Source: Symbiodinium natans (lineage: Eukaryota > Sar > Dinophyceae > Suessiales > Symbiodiniaceae). From it: a stretch of DNA of 64,000 bases. A program made the translations under genes and the position numbers. The stretch's first letter is position 1; every line of letters starts with the position of its first letter. Shown piece by piece: positions 22,122 to 32,998 of the stretch. The notes beneath the pieces were generated by a model, which did no database searches, was not told where the DNA came from, and saw nothing but the letters and a program-made list of their open reading frames with translations. The stretch spans positions 126,001 to 190,000 of the forward strand of contig CAJNDS010000047.1 in NCBI GenBank assembly GCA_905221605.1, written 5' to 3'.

Positions 22122-22223
22122 GTGGCGGGTCCTTGAAGTTCACGAAGTCAACCTAAACCCAGAAAACCCCAAGCAGCTAAACCATACACCCTGAACCCCT
22201 AAGCCCTAACCCACGAACCCTGC

Positions 22224-22324
22224 AATGTTCCCCTTTATACTAACAGTCCTTAATAGGGATTCCAATTAGGGGGGGGGGTACTATAATCACTATGAAGGGC
22301 TGCTAGCATGAGGGGGAACATCCC
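22224..22324. mobile_element. IR-A MITE-like element
   Basis: Left arm ATGTTCCCCTTTATACTAAC; right arm inversely GGGATGTTCCCCCTCATGCT. The centre holds a run of ten Gs followed by GTACTATAATCACTAT. The next array starts directly at its right end (CATCCC AACCCTAAA). Confidence 0.65.
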
Positions 22325-22383
22325 AACCCTAAACCCTAAACCCTAAACCCTAAACCCTAAACCCTAAACCCTAAACCCTAAAC
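22325..22383 (-). repeat. telomeric-type array (CCCTAAA)n, 8 units
   Basis: Abuts the IR-A element with no spacer, entering through CCC. Confidence 0.95.
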
Positions 22384-22502
22384 AGTAAATCTTTCAACCC
22401 TTAAACCCCCAACTGCCAAACAAAAAGGCCCATCTGCCTCGGAGCTGCCACGGGCTCTCATCAATACCTCGGATGGCCCTTAACACCCTCCGAAGAATAA
22501 TC

Positions 22503-22681
22503 CTAGACCCTAAACCCTAAACCCTAAACTCTAAACCCTAAACCCTAAACCCTAAACCCTAAACCCTAAACTTAAACCCTAAGCTCTAAGCCCTAAGCCC
22601 TAATACTAAGCCCTAAGCCCTAAGCCCTAAACCCTAAACCCTAAACCCTAAACCCTAAACCCTAAACCCTAAACCCTAAAC
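22503..22681 (-). repeat. array of CCCTAAA with a CCCTAAG block, about 25 units
   Basis: Canonical units flank a central stretch (about 22576-22625) of CCCTAAG and CTCTAAG units. A poly-G run follows at 22691-22702. Confidence 0.93.
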
Positions 22682-22854
22682 GCAACAACCGGGGGGGGGG
22701 GGAAAAAAAACAAAAAAAACAAATGCCAAGGACCTACCGAGATACGATGGGCTCCGAGTGGATGCCCCCAGCTCTCGCGGCCGGCTCCGCGACGGTACCG
22801 CCCTGCATTGCATGCCAAGAGGCTTCCCTTTTTGTGGCTTCTGGGTTGCTGTAC

Positions 22855-22962
22855 GTATATATATATATATATATATATATTCAGTGATATTTATTTATTT
22901 ATATTTACATACGCATATATGTGCATATATACATATATATATATATGTACATACATGTATAT
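22855..22962. repeat. TA/CATA/TATG microsatellite
   Basis: (AT)n and CATATATA words over about 100 bp; frames crossing it encode Tyr/Ile repeats. Confidence 0.9.
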
Positions 22963-25822
22963 ACTTAAGTATATGTTAAATTAGATGCTTTGCGTGCGGA
23001 GTTAACATTGATGTGTGTGGGGGAGTGGGGGGGGGGGGGGGGGGGGGGGGCGTTGCGCACAACACTGGAGAAGCACGTGGCTCGGCGTTTTTGGTGGTAG
23101 CCCCCCCCCCCCAAAAATCCCAAAACCTTTCGGGGCCTAAGCCCTAAACCCCAAAATCCTAAAAGTTTTCGGGGCCTAACTTCAGACCCAAACCCCTTTG
23201 CCCAAACCTGTAACACCCCCTCTCCCCCCAAAGAAAAAACACAAGACTAATCAGCTGATAGGAGCCACAAACACACAGTGCCGTTCGACATTTCGTATTC
23301 CTCGTGTCTCACGAGTCTAGGTTCCAGTACCGCTGCTCCGCAATTTCGACATGCGGAGACCACGCGCGCTGAACCATACACCCTAGATAAACCCTATGAA
23401 CCCCAAACCCTGAACCTAAACCCTTTTACCCTATAAACCCTATGAACCCCAAGAACCCTATGAACCCAACAATTAAGCCCCATGAACCCTATGAACCCTA
23501 CGATCCCTATGAGCTCTATGAACCCCAAACAGCCGATGACACTTGCGAGGATCTCGAACCCGACATGCCCGATCACTGTGTGTAAGGTTTTGGGGGTTTA
23601 GGGTTTAGGGTTTGGGGTTTCGGGTCTAGGGTTTAGGGTCTAGGGTGTGAACACGCTCATGAACGCTTGAGGACTCTCATGGCGCACGCCTGCGACCACT
23701 GAGGGGGCGATGTGACAACTACTGGTGCTTCAGGGGCAGGGGCCTTGGAAGAGTGGCTTTGTAGGACAATATCTATATACTGCCCATATCTTGCTGCTTG
23801 CTGCTTCGTCATTAGAAGGGTTTTTTAGGGAACCTTTTATCACGACATTGCCCCACTCCCCCACAAGGACCAGCAAGTTTTTGTAGGCTACCGAAGAATC
23901 CCACAAGGGGCTTGATGTAAGAATCTACAAAAACAGGTAGGTTTTCGGTTCTTAAGCTAAGCCTTAAACCCCTTGAAGCCCTAAACCCTAGACCCTCAAC
24001 CCTTTAAACCCCCTGCCTTCCTAAATCCCTGAGCCGAGCGTGGACGAAGGCTGCGCGGTCCGTGCACGCCCCCGCTTGGGCGTCCTCAGAGCAAGGGGTT
24101 AGGGTTTAGGGTTTGGGGTTTAGGGTTAGGGTTGATGCTTGAGGGTTTAGGGTTGAGGGTACGTGTAGGGTTTAGGTTTAGGTATGGCAGGACATGTTTT
24201 ACAGCAGCACCTGAGCATCGCTCAAACGTCTGTACAGTCTGTACAGGTGAAGAGACTTTCCAGTCCAGAGAATGGACTGAAATCGCGAACCTCATGAACT
24301 AGTATATACTTGCAGTACGTCTGAGGGCCCCACAAACAAACTCACACTGGAGACAAGTTGGGTTTAGCATAGTCGTCTTACAGGCCCTGAGGGTGGTGTT
24401 GCCCAGAGAATCCACAATACCCCCTAAAAAAGGTTAGGGTTTAGGGCTTGGGTTAGGTGGGAACATACACAAACGTAGGCACGGCAAAATGACAACTACG
24501 GTTTTAAGCTGGAATAACAGGTCCCACAACTTGCCACATTGGGCTAAAGTAGAAAAACCCTACAGCCGAATATACGGCCCCCTGATATGAAGTCCCTTTT
24601 GGTGCTTCCTTGAACATTGAGTGCCAAAGCATTTCGATCCCTTTGTGTGAGCCGAGGACTTAAGCGGTTTAGGATTCAACAGTTCAAAGCTTACCCCAAA
24701 CCCTAAACCCTGAACCATGGACCCTAAACCCAAAACCCTACACCCTACACCCTACACCCTACCTAAACCCTAAACCCCCCCCCCCTTTCCCCCGTGGGCG
24801 CGATATCTTGGGGCGCGCGCTGGGCGAAACAGGTGCGACCTGCCTGGGCCTGGCACAGATGTGCGCAGAGGTTTCAGGTGTGGGGCTAATTGGGGTTCAG
24901 GGTTTAGGGTTCAGGGTTTAGGGTTCAGGGTTCGTGGTTCAGGGGTTAGTGTACTTATTAACAATTTAACTGTACTATAACCCACTTCTAAGCCCCTTAA
25001 GTGCCCTAATATGGTTATAGGTACAATTGTAATTGGTAATAAGTAAGTACCATGAACCACCAAGTACGGCCTTGTTCAAGATCTCTACGGAACATCCCCA
25101 TTCGAACAGTCCTTGGCCAATAAGCAAGTTGTCCGCGCCAGATGCTGCTGGTCCAGGTCCTCTGTGAGGAGGACCACAGAGGACCCCAACCTCGAAGAGA
25201 AATTTCGACCGTCGGCAAGGATGTGTTGTACCTGAAGCCCACAACCAAACCCAGGAACTAAAAGTCTAAACCCTACAGCCCTGAAATCCAAGAGAGCCCC
25301 GGGTGCCCCCCCCCCCCCCCCCAAAAAAAAAAAAAAAAGAAACCCCAAGGCCTAGCCCCTAAACCCTGAACCCTAAACCCCCAAACCCTAAAGCCATAAA
25401 GCCCTAAAGCCCTAAACCCCCAAACCCTGAGCTCTGGAGCTCTTAAGCCCGAAAGCCCTAAACCCTAAAGCTCTGGAGCCCCTAAAGTCCCCCCCGCATC
25501 CTAACACCCCAAACCCTGAACCCTGAACCCTAAACCCTAAACCCCTAAACCCCTAAACCCTAAACCACCCAGCAACAAAAGGCGCCTTCGGCTGACTGGG
25601 CTGACCGGATTTCCCGTGCCCCGCGCCTCCTCGCCTCGCTTGTCTGCGAGTTGCTTTAGGATTTAGGGTTTAGGGTTTAGATTTTAGGGTTTTAGGTTAA
25701 ATAAAGATGTTCCCCCCAGAAACTAGCTGGTCCTTCGTAGGGAATGAGGGAATGAGGTACCCTATGTAGTCACGTAAAGGATATATACATATATACATAG
25801 GAACACTAAATCCTCCTTCCCT
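22963..25822. other. non-coding, few compact arrays
   Basis: No gene seen. A long poly-G run at about 23020-23050, C-rich diverged telomeric words 23100-23230 and 23385-23540 (CCCTATGAACC words), G-strand blocks 23586-23645 and 24096-24180, a 14-bp compound repeat (TTCAGGGTTTAGGG) at 24894-24942, an IR-J palindrome (listed), a C-strand variant tract 25364-25566 and a G-strand block 25655-25700. Confidence 0.5.
24951..25050. mobile_element. IR-J near-palindromic AT-rich element
   Basis: GTACTTATTAACAATT at the left is matched inversely by AATTGTAATTGGTAATAAGT near the right, and CTGTACTATAACC by GGTTATAGGTAC. The 100 bp would fold into one hairpin. Only this copy was noticed. Confidence 0.55.
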
Positions 25823-25864
25823 ACTAAGAACCAGGGGTCAAAAATAAAGATGTGCTTCCTTATA

Positions 25865-25890
25865 TGGTAAACCCCAAAAAGTTGGAACAT
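25865..25890 (+). repeat. left terminal inverted repeat of the TA-flanked transposon
   Basis: First two bases TG instead of the CA seen at the other end, consistent with decay. Confidence 0.75.
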
Positions 25891-25997
25891 CCCCAAAGGA
25901 CGTTTCGGGCCAGCATCCCCATGTTCCAACTTTGGTTTCTGTTTGGGAGCCCCGGCATCCCGGGCTCAGCAGGTCTCCCAGGAGCATTGTTCCAACA

Positions 25998-27287
25998 CTA
26001 AGGCCTCCACATGTGCGTGGGTCCGTGCACGACGGCATATCCGCGCAAACACTTGGCCTTTTTCAATTGTGCATCTGATAATTTGTCGCTGGCAATGGTC
26101 ACGAACAAACGACCCACGTCGCCGTCGCGCCAGGAAAGGGCGGTAGGTGTCCTGGGCACTCGCCAGTTTGAAACGGAGTTAGCCGAGCTGTAGGCATCAT
26201 CCGCTTTGCTTGGAGGCACCCACCGACCACCAATGCTGGGCTGCTCCAGGCCCAAAACCACACGCAGTGAGGCAGCCAAAAAGCGTCGACGGTACCATTT
26301 TCCGGACTCCATGCGCAGGTCCTTCGTTTCGCCTCGTTTTTTGGCTGCTTTTCCACACCACACGCTGCGCTGGCTCGTAGAGTGTTGTCCATACCTGGTC
26401 AAACTTCCCAACCAAGGCCGGATGCACAGCCCCGCTGCGCACCTTCTCCAGCACGTACTCCTTCACGGCGATGGTGTGCGGGTCACTGGCACTGAGGTGC
26501 TGGCCCGGCTGTGTGACGCGGGCCACTTAGAAGTCGTATTTGCGCAGAAAGTGCTCCGCATGCTTCCGGATGGCTGCCTGCGACCTGCTGACGTCCACCA
26601 AGCGAGGTGCGTGCTGGTGCGTGTCATCCGGCTGCGCTTTGCCTGGGACTTCGGCCGGCGGGCGGACGCTGCGGCGGCTGCTTTGCCCTCCGCGATGTTG
26701 CGCGCCATGGCTTCCACCTCCGCGTTCCATACCTCGATGCAGCTGTGCAGGAGATTCGTGACAGCAGGGACCGTGATTTCGTTGCCCACCTCCAGCTGGC
26801 GCAGCAGCACCTCTTCAGCCACGGACAACAAGGCCGGTGGCAGCTTTCCAGGTTCGCGGCCGGAACCGGGCTGCTCGACGCCCATGGATCGCAGCACCCA
26901 CTGTGGAACTTGCTTCTTGGTCGCTGCCAACTTCCCCATGTTCGCCTCCACCTGAAACCAGTTCTCCTTGGTGGCCACCTTTTGCCATTTTCCAACGCAT
27001 CCCGGAAAGATGCCGGGGAACTCCGCCTTTCTGGCCAGCATTGCTTTCTGGGGGTGTTTGCAGTTCGGGTCAGCCTTGAGCTGCGGCCATGCTTTGAGGG
27101 CACGGACCTTTTGGGCCATTTGCAACACCTGGCCTTTCTTGTTGTGACCGCGCTTGCGGCCAAGGCCTTTTCGCTGCCTGTGGGTCCGCACACGACAGTT
27201 TGCGGCCTGGAACTTCCGCTTGCGTGTGGTACGGGAAGAGGAGGCTTGAGCAGTCGACTTGGACGACGTTGTTGGCCGGCTGGACAC
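25998..27287 (-). pseudogene. transposase-like protein with probable CENP-B-type DNA-binding region, frameshifted
   Basis: The reading path starts in the frame opening at 27287 (a GTG; the first ATG is about 57 codons later), with a basic N-terminus rich in Arg/Lys, and continues to about 26600. It then fits better in the neighbouring frame (26197-26730), which has a stop at 26527-26529 and the motif KFDQVWTTLYEP. Finally it returns to the first frame for the segment ending at 25998, with LSWRDGDVGRLFVTI and GPTHMW. The central part (LPPALLSVAEEVLLRQLEVG) resembles the second helix-turn-helix of CENP-B/pogo transposases. These are family resemblances from memory, not a profile match. At least two shifts and one stop mean it cannot make a full product. 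Reverse-strand open frames over the same DNA are shadows. Confidence 0.55.
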
Positions 27288-27690
27288 CGGTTCGGAGCTA
27301 CTTCAGTTCATGACTTGCAGGCATCAAACTGAAAAACAAATTGAAAAATTGGTTGGGGACGCGTCCACTCAATTTTTCAAGTTTTTGGCTGCCCGCAAGT
27401 TTGGGAACCCAAGATTCAAGAAGTTAAAGTTTTTTGTGTGTTTTGTGTGCCTGGAATGTTTTTTCCAAGTTTTTCAAGTTTTTGGACGTTTTTGTTGCCT
27501 GCAAGTTCATGAACCAAGTGTTTCAAGAAATTTCAAGTTTTTGTGTGTTTTGTTGCCTGGGACATTGAAATTTTCAAGTTTTTCAGCCTGCATGTTCCAA
27601 CTTTCATGTTCGAAATTAAACGTGGAATTCTTCAAAGTTGGAACCACATGCATTTTCCAATTTGTGCGGAGGCCGGGATTTCGGATGGAC

Positions 27691-27716
27691 ATGTTCCAAG
27701 TTTTTGGGGTTCACTG
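27691..27716 (-). repeat. right terminal inverted repeat of the TA-flanked transposon
   Basis: Reads CAGTGAACCCC inward on the minus strand and is followed outside by TA (27717-27718). CAAGTTTTT words recur in the 300 bp inside it. Confidence 0.75.
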
Positions 27717-28071
27717 TAAGGGAAATAGAGGGATCATTATTTTGTGTTTTTTGGGGGTTCTTGAGCAAATAGTGGTTGTCGCAAGAGGGCCCCTGCTGTT
27801 GGGGGTTGATGGCTTAGGGGTTTCAGGTTGTTAGGGTCTTTAGGGTTTTCAGGGATTTTAGGGTTTTTCGGGGCTTCAGGGTTTTTGGGGGGTTTAGGGT
27901 TTTTAGGGCCTTTAAGGGTTGTGAGGCTTTTTCCGGGGTTTGAAGGTTTTTAGGTTTTTTTTTCGGATTTCTGGAAATCGCTGCCCAAGAGACCTACACA
28001 ACGAGGGCGCTTCGGGCATTACCGAATTTCAGAATCGCTAACGTGGGCACCCTTGCATTGCGGAGGGCTTC

Positions 28072-28153
28072 TTAGGGTTTAGGGTTTAGGGTTTAGGTTT
28101 AGGGTTTAGGGTTTAGGGTTTAGGGTTTCGGGTTTAGGTTTTAGGGTTTAGGG
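28072..28153 (+). repeat. telomeric-type array (TTTAGGG)n, about 11 units
   Basis: Contains 6-bp and TTTCGGG variants. Confidence 0.95.
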
Positions 28154-28300
28154 CTGGGAGCTAAGGTTGAGAAATGGAGGGCACTTTGGTTGTACTTTGG
28201 GGTTTACAGGGCTTGGGACATAATTCACGGAGCCAAGCAGGGCAGAGCCAGAGGGAAGAGCATCAGAATGAAACCAACACTCCGCTGAAACGCTGAAACA

Positions 28301-28451
28301 CCCTAAACCCTAAACCCTAAACCCTAAACCCTAAACCCTAAACCCTAAAACCATAAGCCCTAAACCCTAAACCCTAAACCCTAAACCCTAAACGCTAAAC
28401 CCTAAACCCTAAACCCTAAACCCTAAACCCTAACCCTAAACCCTAAATCCT
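28301..28451 (-). repeat. telomeric-type array (CCCTAAA)n, about 21 units
   Basis: Two interruptions near 28349 and 28392. Confidence 0.95.
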
Positions 28452-28538
28452 CAAACCTGAACTTCCTAAACCCTAGGAGAGGCAGGTTCGCTGAGCTCTC
28501 CGCGCGGCGCCGAGTCTACCTCTCCTGAGCTGGTTGTG

Positions 28539-28650
28539 GTTTAGGGTTTAGGGTTTAGGGTTTAGGGTTTAGGGTTTAGGGTTTAGGGTTTAGGGTTTAG
28601 GGTTTAGGGTTTAGGGTTTAGGGTTTAGGGTTTAGGGTTTAGGGTTTGGG
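28539..28650 (+). repeat. telomeric-type array (TTTAGGG)n, 16 units
   Basis: Perfect; it lies 88 bp from the oppositely oriented array 28301-28451, so the two make a spaced inverted pair. Confidence 0.95.
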
Positions 28651-29172
28651 GGGTTCCGGAACTCTGAGCCAGGCGTCTGCAGTTTCCGCTCACCTCGGCA
28701 GGTGGGTGGTTTGTTCAGGGTTTAGGCTTCAGGGTTTAGGGGTTTAGGGTTTGGGTTTAGGGTGCATTTTCCAAACCCAGAACCCCAAGTGAGGGTGTGT
28801 AGGGTTTGGGGTTTAGGGTTTCGGTTTTAGGGTTAGGGTTCAGGGTAGTTAGCTTTCTCGTGGAATGCCTAACCACCCAGAGTGAAGTGGCTATTCTCGG
28901 AACAACCATCCCGTTTCGGGTTTATCTCCAGTCAGGGACAGAACGAGGCATAGGGCACACGTCGCAAACAGAGTCTTACACACCCTGAACAGGGGGACTG
29001 ACGTTTAGGGTTTAGGGTTTAGGGTTTAGGATTTAGGGTTTAGGGCTCTTCCATATACCCTGATAAGAGCTAGAGAACTCTAAGGTATGTGATCCCAATT
29101 GCAAGATTCACTCCCCAAATTTCACCCTAAACCCGAAAACAACCCCAAGCCCTACACCCTAAACCGTAAACT

Positions 29173-29247
29173 ACAATTTGCTTGAGAATCCCCCCACCAA
29201 AAAAAGCAACACATTAAACGGGCTACTATCTTTCATTTGTGTGGGGG
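29173..29247. mobile_element. IR-B MITE-like element, right end cut off by an array
   Basis: AATTTGCTTGAGAATCCCCC starts it; at GTGGGGGTACCC it passes straight into (CCCTAAA)n at 29248, with no right arm seen. Confidence 0.45.
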
Positions 29248-29427
29248 TACCCTAAACCCTAAACCCTGACCAAACCCTAAACCCTAAACCCTAAACCCTA
29301 AACCCTAAACCCTAAACCCTATAAGCCCCTAAACCCTGAACAGCCGGCCTCTTCAGCCGACTCCTCCGTGCTACGCCTCGGACCCGTTGCTCTCCAAGCC
29401 TCCGGGAGCTGAAGAACCTAATTTTCG

Positions 29428-29537
29428 TTAGGGTTTAGGGTTTAGGGTTTAGGGTTTAGGGTTTAGGGTTTAGGGTTTAGGGTTTAGGGTTTAGGATTTA
29501 GGGTTTAGGGTTTAGGGTTTAGGGTTGAGGATTTAGG
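29428..29537 (+). repeat. telomeric-type array (TTTAGGG)n, about 15 units
   Basis: Near perfect, with TTTAGGA and TTGAGGA variants. Confidence 0.95.
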
Positions 29538-30124
29538 CCTTAGGGCTTACCCTCAGCCCCCCGAAGCCCTGCGAATATAGGGGATCATCTTGGGGTAGCT
29601 TCGTAGGTGTACAATCCCATGCAGTACCCACAGGGTCCAGGTACCTATATAGTATATACTTGGGCCTTAACGGGGTTCCCATATAGTAGCTTTAGGGTAC
29701 ATGGACCATTAGGGATAAGCATGAGACCCCCCTATACCCTAAGTGCCCCTCTCTGAAACGTTGAACAAACGACGGGAAACCTAAGAAGCCCTAAGCCCCA
29801 AAGCCTAAGCCCTAAAACTCACCAAACCCTAAGGCCCTAAGCCGTGACCGGGATCAGAAAAGGGCTTCGGGGGAAACCCTAAACCCTAAACCCTAAACCC
29901 CAAAACCTCCACCCACCCCTGTGGTAGCAGCAGGCCTAAAAGGTTTGGGCGTAGATCCGGGCAGAACACCAAGCCCTCTTGGCTCCTTGCGTACCACCCT
30001 TCGGCTTTAGGGTTTAGGGTTTAGGGTCCCACCCCCCAGTAAACACTTAAAGGGTTGAAGGTTTCGGGTTTAGGGTTCAGGGCTTAGGATGTCCCCGACA
30101 CATGTCGCGAAGGAGGTGAAGGGT

Positions 30125-30214
30125 CCCTAAACCCTAAACCCTAAACCCTAAACCCTAAACCCTAAACCCTAAACCCTAAACCCTAAACCCTAAACCCTAA
30201 ACCCTAAACCCTAA
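30125..30214 (-). repeat. telomeric-type array (CCCTAAA)n, about 13 units
   Basis: Starts at GGGTCCCTAAACC; perfect. Confidence 0.95.
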
Positions 30215-31119
30215 AAAACACCCTGAACCCTAATCGTGCCTTGACAGGACCCAGCGGACGCGCAGGGAGCCGATGGAGATTCTTGCCCAACTCCTGGGTA
30301 CTTTGGGTTTTACGGTTCAGGTGTGAAGCTTGGGTGAGCCAGGTAGCTTAGGACCCTAAACCCAAAACCCTAACCCCCAAAACCCTAAACTAATCTTACT
30401 TATATATATATATATGTATATATAGATACATGTAAGGTTTATACATATGTATATATGTATAAACCTTAAGCCCTTGGTGGGCGTAGGCACAACGGTTCGT
30501 TGGCAGAGGCGCAACGGTTCGTGGGCATAGGCACGCCCAGGCACAAGAGGCACAACGGTTCGTGGGCATAGACACAGCGGTTCGTGAGCTCAGGCACAAC
30601 GGTTCGTGGGCATAGGCGCAGGGAGGTCCAGGGAGTCTTGGGGGTCTCAGGAAGCTACAGGGCTTAGGGTTCAGGACCCAGGGTTTCAGGATATTTAGGG
30701 TTCAGGGCCGAGGGCTTAGGGCTCAGTGCCTAGTCAAGAGGCGTGCCTATGTCCAATAAGGACTTTAAGTTTATGTATCGTCATGAGGTGGGCTCTTAAG
30801 GCGTGTGGTAGGTATGGAGTCTACGGTTCATGGATTGAGTGAACTTGTACGTTTCGCAATGTTGTGGGATTCTTTGGGTGGGTGGGTGGGTATTTTCCAA
30901 CGCTTGACAAGCTGCTTTGACTAGTGAATGCTTGGACTTGAGATGCTGAACCCTAAACCCTAAACCCCAACCCTAAAACCTAAACCTTAAACCCCAAACC
31001 CGAAACAATTTCAGGTTTAGGCTTTAGGGATTTTAGGAAAAGCTTCAGGACCATGGCTGTATAGGGCTTCGGTGCCATCGCTCAATTATGTAGCCACTTG
31101 GTGAGTCATCTTCGTCATT

Positions 31120-31198
31120 TGGGTTTAGGGTTTAGGGTTTAGGGTTTAGGGTTTAGGGTTTAGGGTTTAGGGTTTAGGGTTTAGGGTTTAGGGTTTAG
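31120..31198 (+). repeat. telomeric-type array (TTTAGGG)n, 11 units
   Basis: Perfect. Confidence 0.95.
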
Positions 31199-31436
31199 TC
31201 TTCCTCTGGTGGTGTTGAGAGCGCGTCACGGTAGTCCACCAATAAAGTCCTGACTGCTTCAGAGCCCACTTCATCCTCAAGTGTGCTGCTGTTTCGTGGT
31301 AACAGAAAGCTGCAATATTCCATGGTTCGAATCCCCTAAGACTTAAACCCCTAAACCCCTGAAACTTCAACCCCTGCACCCCTAGTGCCCTACGAATCCC
31401 CTAACACTTAAACCTCTGAACCTCTGAACCTCTAAA

Positions 31437-31645
31437 GCCCCCAAACCCTAAACCCGAAACCCCAAACCCCGAACCCTAAACCCCAAACCCTGAACCCTAA
31501 ACCCCAAACCCTAAACCCCCAACCCTAAACCCTAAACCACATGAATCACCCCCCAGAACCCTAAACCATAACCCTAAACCCTAAACCCTAAACCCTAAAC
31601 CCTAAACCCTAAACCCTAAACCCTAAACCCTAAACCCTGAACACC
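31437..31645 (-). repeat. telomeric-type array, variant first half then perfect (CCCTAAA)n
   Basis: CCCGAAA, CCCCAAA and CCCTGAA units from 31437 to 31560; eleven canonical units from about 31570, then poly-C. Confidence 0.9.
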
Positions 31646-31972
31646 AAACCCCTCCCCCCCCCCCCCCCCCCCCCCCAGAGTTCGGCGCCCAGTCTGCCGT
31701 CTTTGGTGGCCCGAAGTGGCCTGCCATGCAGCAGTTCCCTCAACCTTCCCGAAGACCTAAACCCCGGGTTTAGGGTTTAGGGTTTAGGGTTTGGGGTTTA
31801 GGGTTTAGGTTTTGGGGTTTAGGGTTTCTGGGGTTTCGGGTTTAGGGTTTAAGGCGGCTATGGGAGGAAACCGCACGCAAAACCCTTTCCACGCGCAGAT
31901 GAACTTCAAAACCCATCAGGGCTTAGGGCTGTAAGGCTTAGTTTCTGGTGCAGGGTTTAGGGTTATAAGGTT

Positions 31973-32070
31973 TAGGCGTTAGGCGTTCTAGGCGTTTTAG
32001 GCGTTTAAGGAGTTTTAGGCGTTTTAGGCGTTTAGGCGTTTTAGGCGTTAGGCGTTAGGCTTTAGGCGTT
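31973..32070 (+). repeat. variant array with core TTTTAGGCG / TTAGGCG
   Basis: About a dozen AGGCGTT-containing units of 7-9 bp, a locally amplified variant. Confidence 0.85.
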
Positions 32071-32920
32071 AGGGTTTAATTAGGGTTGAGGGTTTACGGT
32101 TTCGGGTTGGGTTTAGGGTTGAGGCTGAAGCCGTGGAACGGACACGGGCGAGCGTGGCTTTTTTGGGACCCCACACTGGCACAAGACCCCTTCCTTCAGG
32201 GTCCCAGAGCTTAAGGCAGTTCCCGGCATGACACGCTGGTAAACCCTAAACCCTAAACCCTAAACCCTAAACCCTAGAATGCTTGGCAGTGCCAGTCCCT
32301 ACTTGAGGTTTGGGGTACAGGGGCTAGGGTTTAGGGTTTGGGGTTGAGGTGGGGTAACATCCCCTGCACAACACACTGTGAAACAGCTTAAACCCTAGAT
32401 GGCTTGTCCCGGGTCTCGCTTCTGCTCATTGGCCCCTGCCAGGGTACGACATGACTCCATATTAGGGTTTCTGGAGTTGGAGTTCTAGGGTCTAGGGACC
32501 TAGAAGTGCCCTATATGCCCCAAAGCCATGAAACTCTATTCCCACGAGTGTGACATGGACTTTCCGAGTGTGACGTGGACTTTCCGAAACGCCCACAGCA
32601 TTCAGCCTGAAGTTTGAGGGTGTAGGTTTAGGGGTTCACAGGGATCCAACTTCATGCCCTCAGCCCTAAACTATTCTGTTATTGTACCATGATCTGCTGA
32701 TAGGAATATACTGTAATATTGACGTATACATATATATATATATACACACATATATCTCTTTTATTAATATACAATATGATCGTGTGATTCTATTACGCTC
32801 AACAATGAACTACCCGCAGGCGCAAATCTTGTATTAGGCCCACCCCCCACCCCCGCCCGACCCCACCCCAGCCCCGAACAATTTCGAGCCTTTTCGAGGC
32901 GCTCAGTCGTAAGAAATGGG

Positions 32921-32998
32921 TTTGGGGTTTGGGGTTTGGGGTTTGGGGTTTGGGGTTTAGGGTTTAGGGTTTAGGGTTTAGGGTTTAGGGTTTAGGGA
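32921..32998 (+). repeat. two-part array: TTTGGGG then TTTAGGG
   Basis: Five TTTGGGG units switch in register to six TTTAGGG units at about 32956. Confidence 0.93.

Larger units (their letters stand above)
18730..22223. other. non-coding mosaic of arrays
   Basis: No gene seen. Besides arrays listed separately: degenerate G-strand at 19140-19380 (TTTCGGGG, TTTGGGG words), C-strand at 19735-19800, 20105-20150, 20307-20340, 20467-20522; poly-C at 21032-21047; a unique stretch with a 68-codon frame at 21729-21935 that shows no motif. Confidence 0.55.
25865..27716 (-). mobile_element. TA-flanked pogo/CENP-B-like DNA transposon, decayed
   Basis: Terminal inverted repeats match at 22 of 26 positions: left TGGTAAACCCCAAAAAGTTG, right end inversely CAGTGAACCCCAAAAACTTG. 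Each is flanked by TA (25863-25864 and 27717-27718), as expected for Tc1/mariner/pogo-type insertion. The interior carries one broken coding region on the minus strand. At 1.85 kb it is short for an autonomous pogo-type element, and the catalytic DDE half is not evident, so it is probably an internally truncated, dead copy. Confidence 0.7.
25823..27776. mobile_element. IR-B MITE-like element split by a nested DNA transposon
   Basis: The left half (25823-25864) runs CTACTAAGAACCAGGGG to GCTTCCTTATA; the right half (27717-27776) runs TAAGGGAAATAG to GGGGGTTCTTGAGCAAATAG. Removing 25865-27716 and one TA restores CTTATAAGG, the same centre found in the uninterrupted IR-B copy at 59991-60090 (CCCTTATAAGGAAG). 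Confidence 0.6.
27777..30396. other. non-coding mosaic of arrays
   Basis: No gene seen. Degenerate G-strand words at 27820-27965 (TTTTCAGGG, TTTTTGGGG); G-strand blocks at 28700-28850, 29000-29046 and 30008-30030; C-strand blocks at 29247-29320 and 29876-29900. Larger arrays are listed separately. Confidence 0.55.

Noticed and set aside
24975-25348. Overlapping 77-89 codon minus-strand frames as a gene
   Set aside because: Three frames are open at once, no motif, and the region begins in a palindromic IR-J element.
26206-27332. Long + strand frames of 241-249 codons
   Set aside because: Antisense to the transposase remnant, with no motif; a GC-rich shadow.
31323-31334. Perfect B box GGTTCGAATCC
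   Set aside because: No A box at the right distance and no T-stem pairing.
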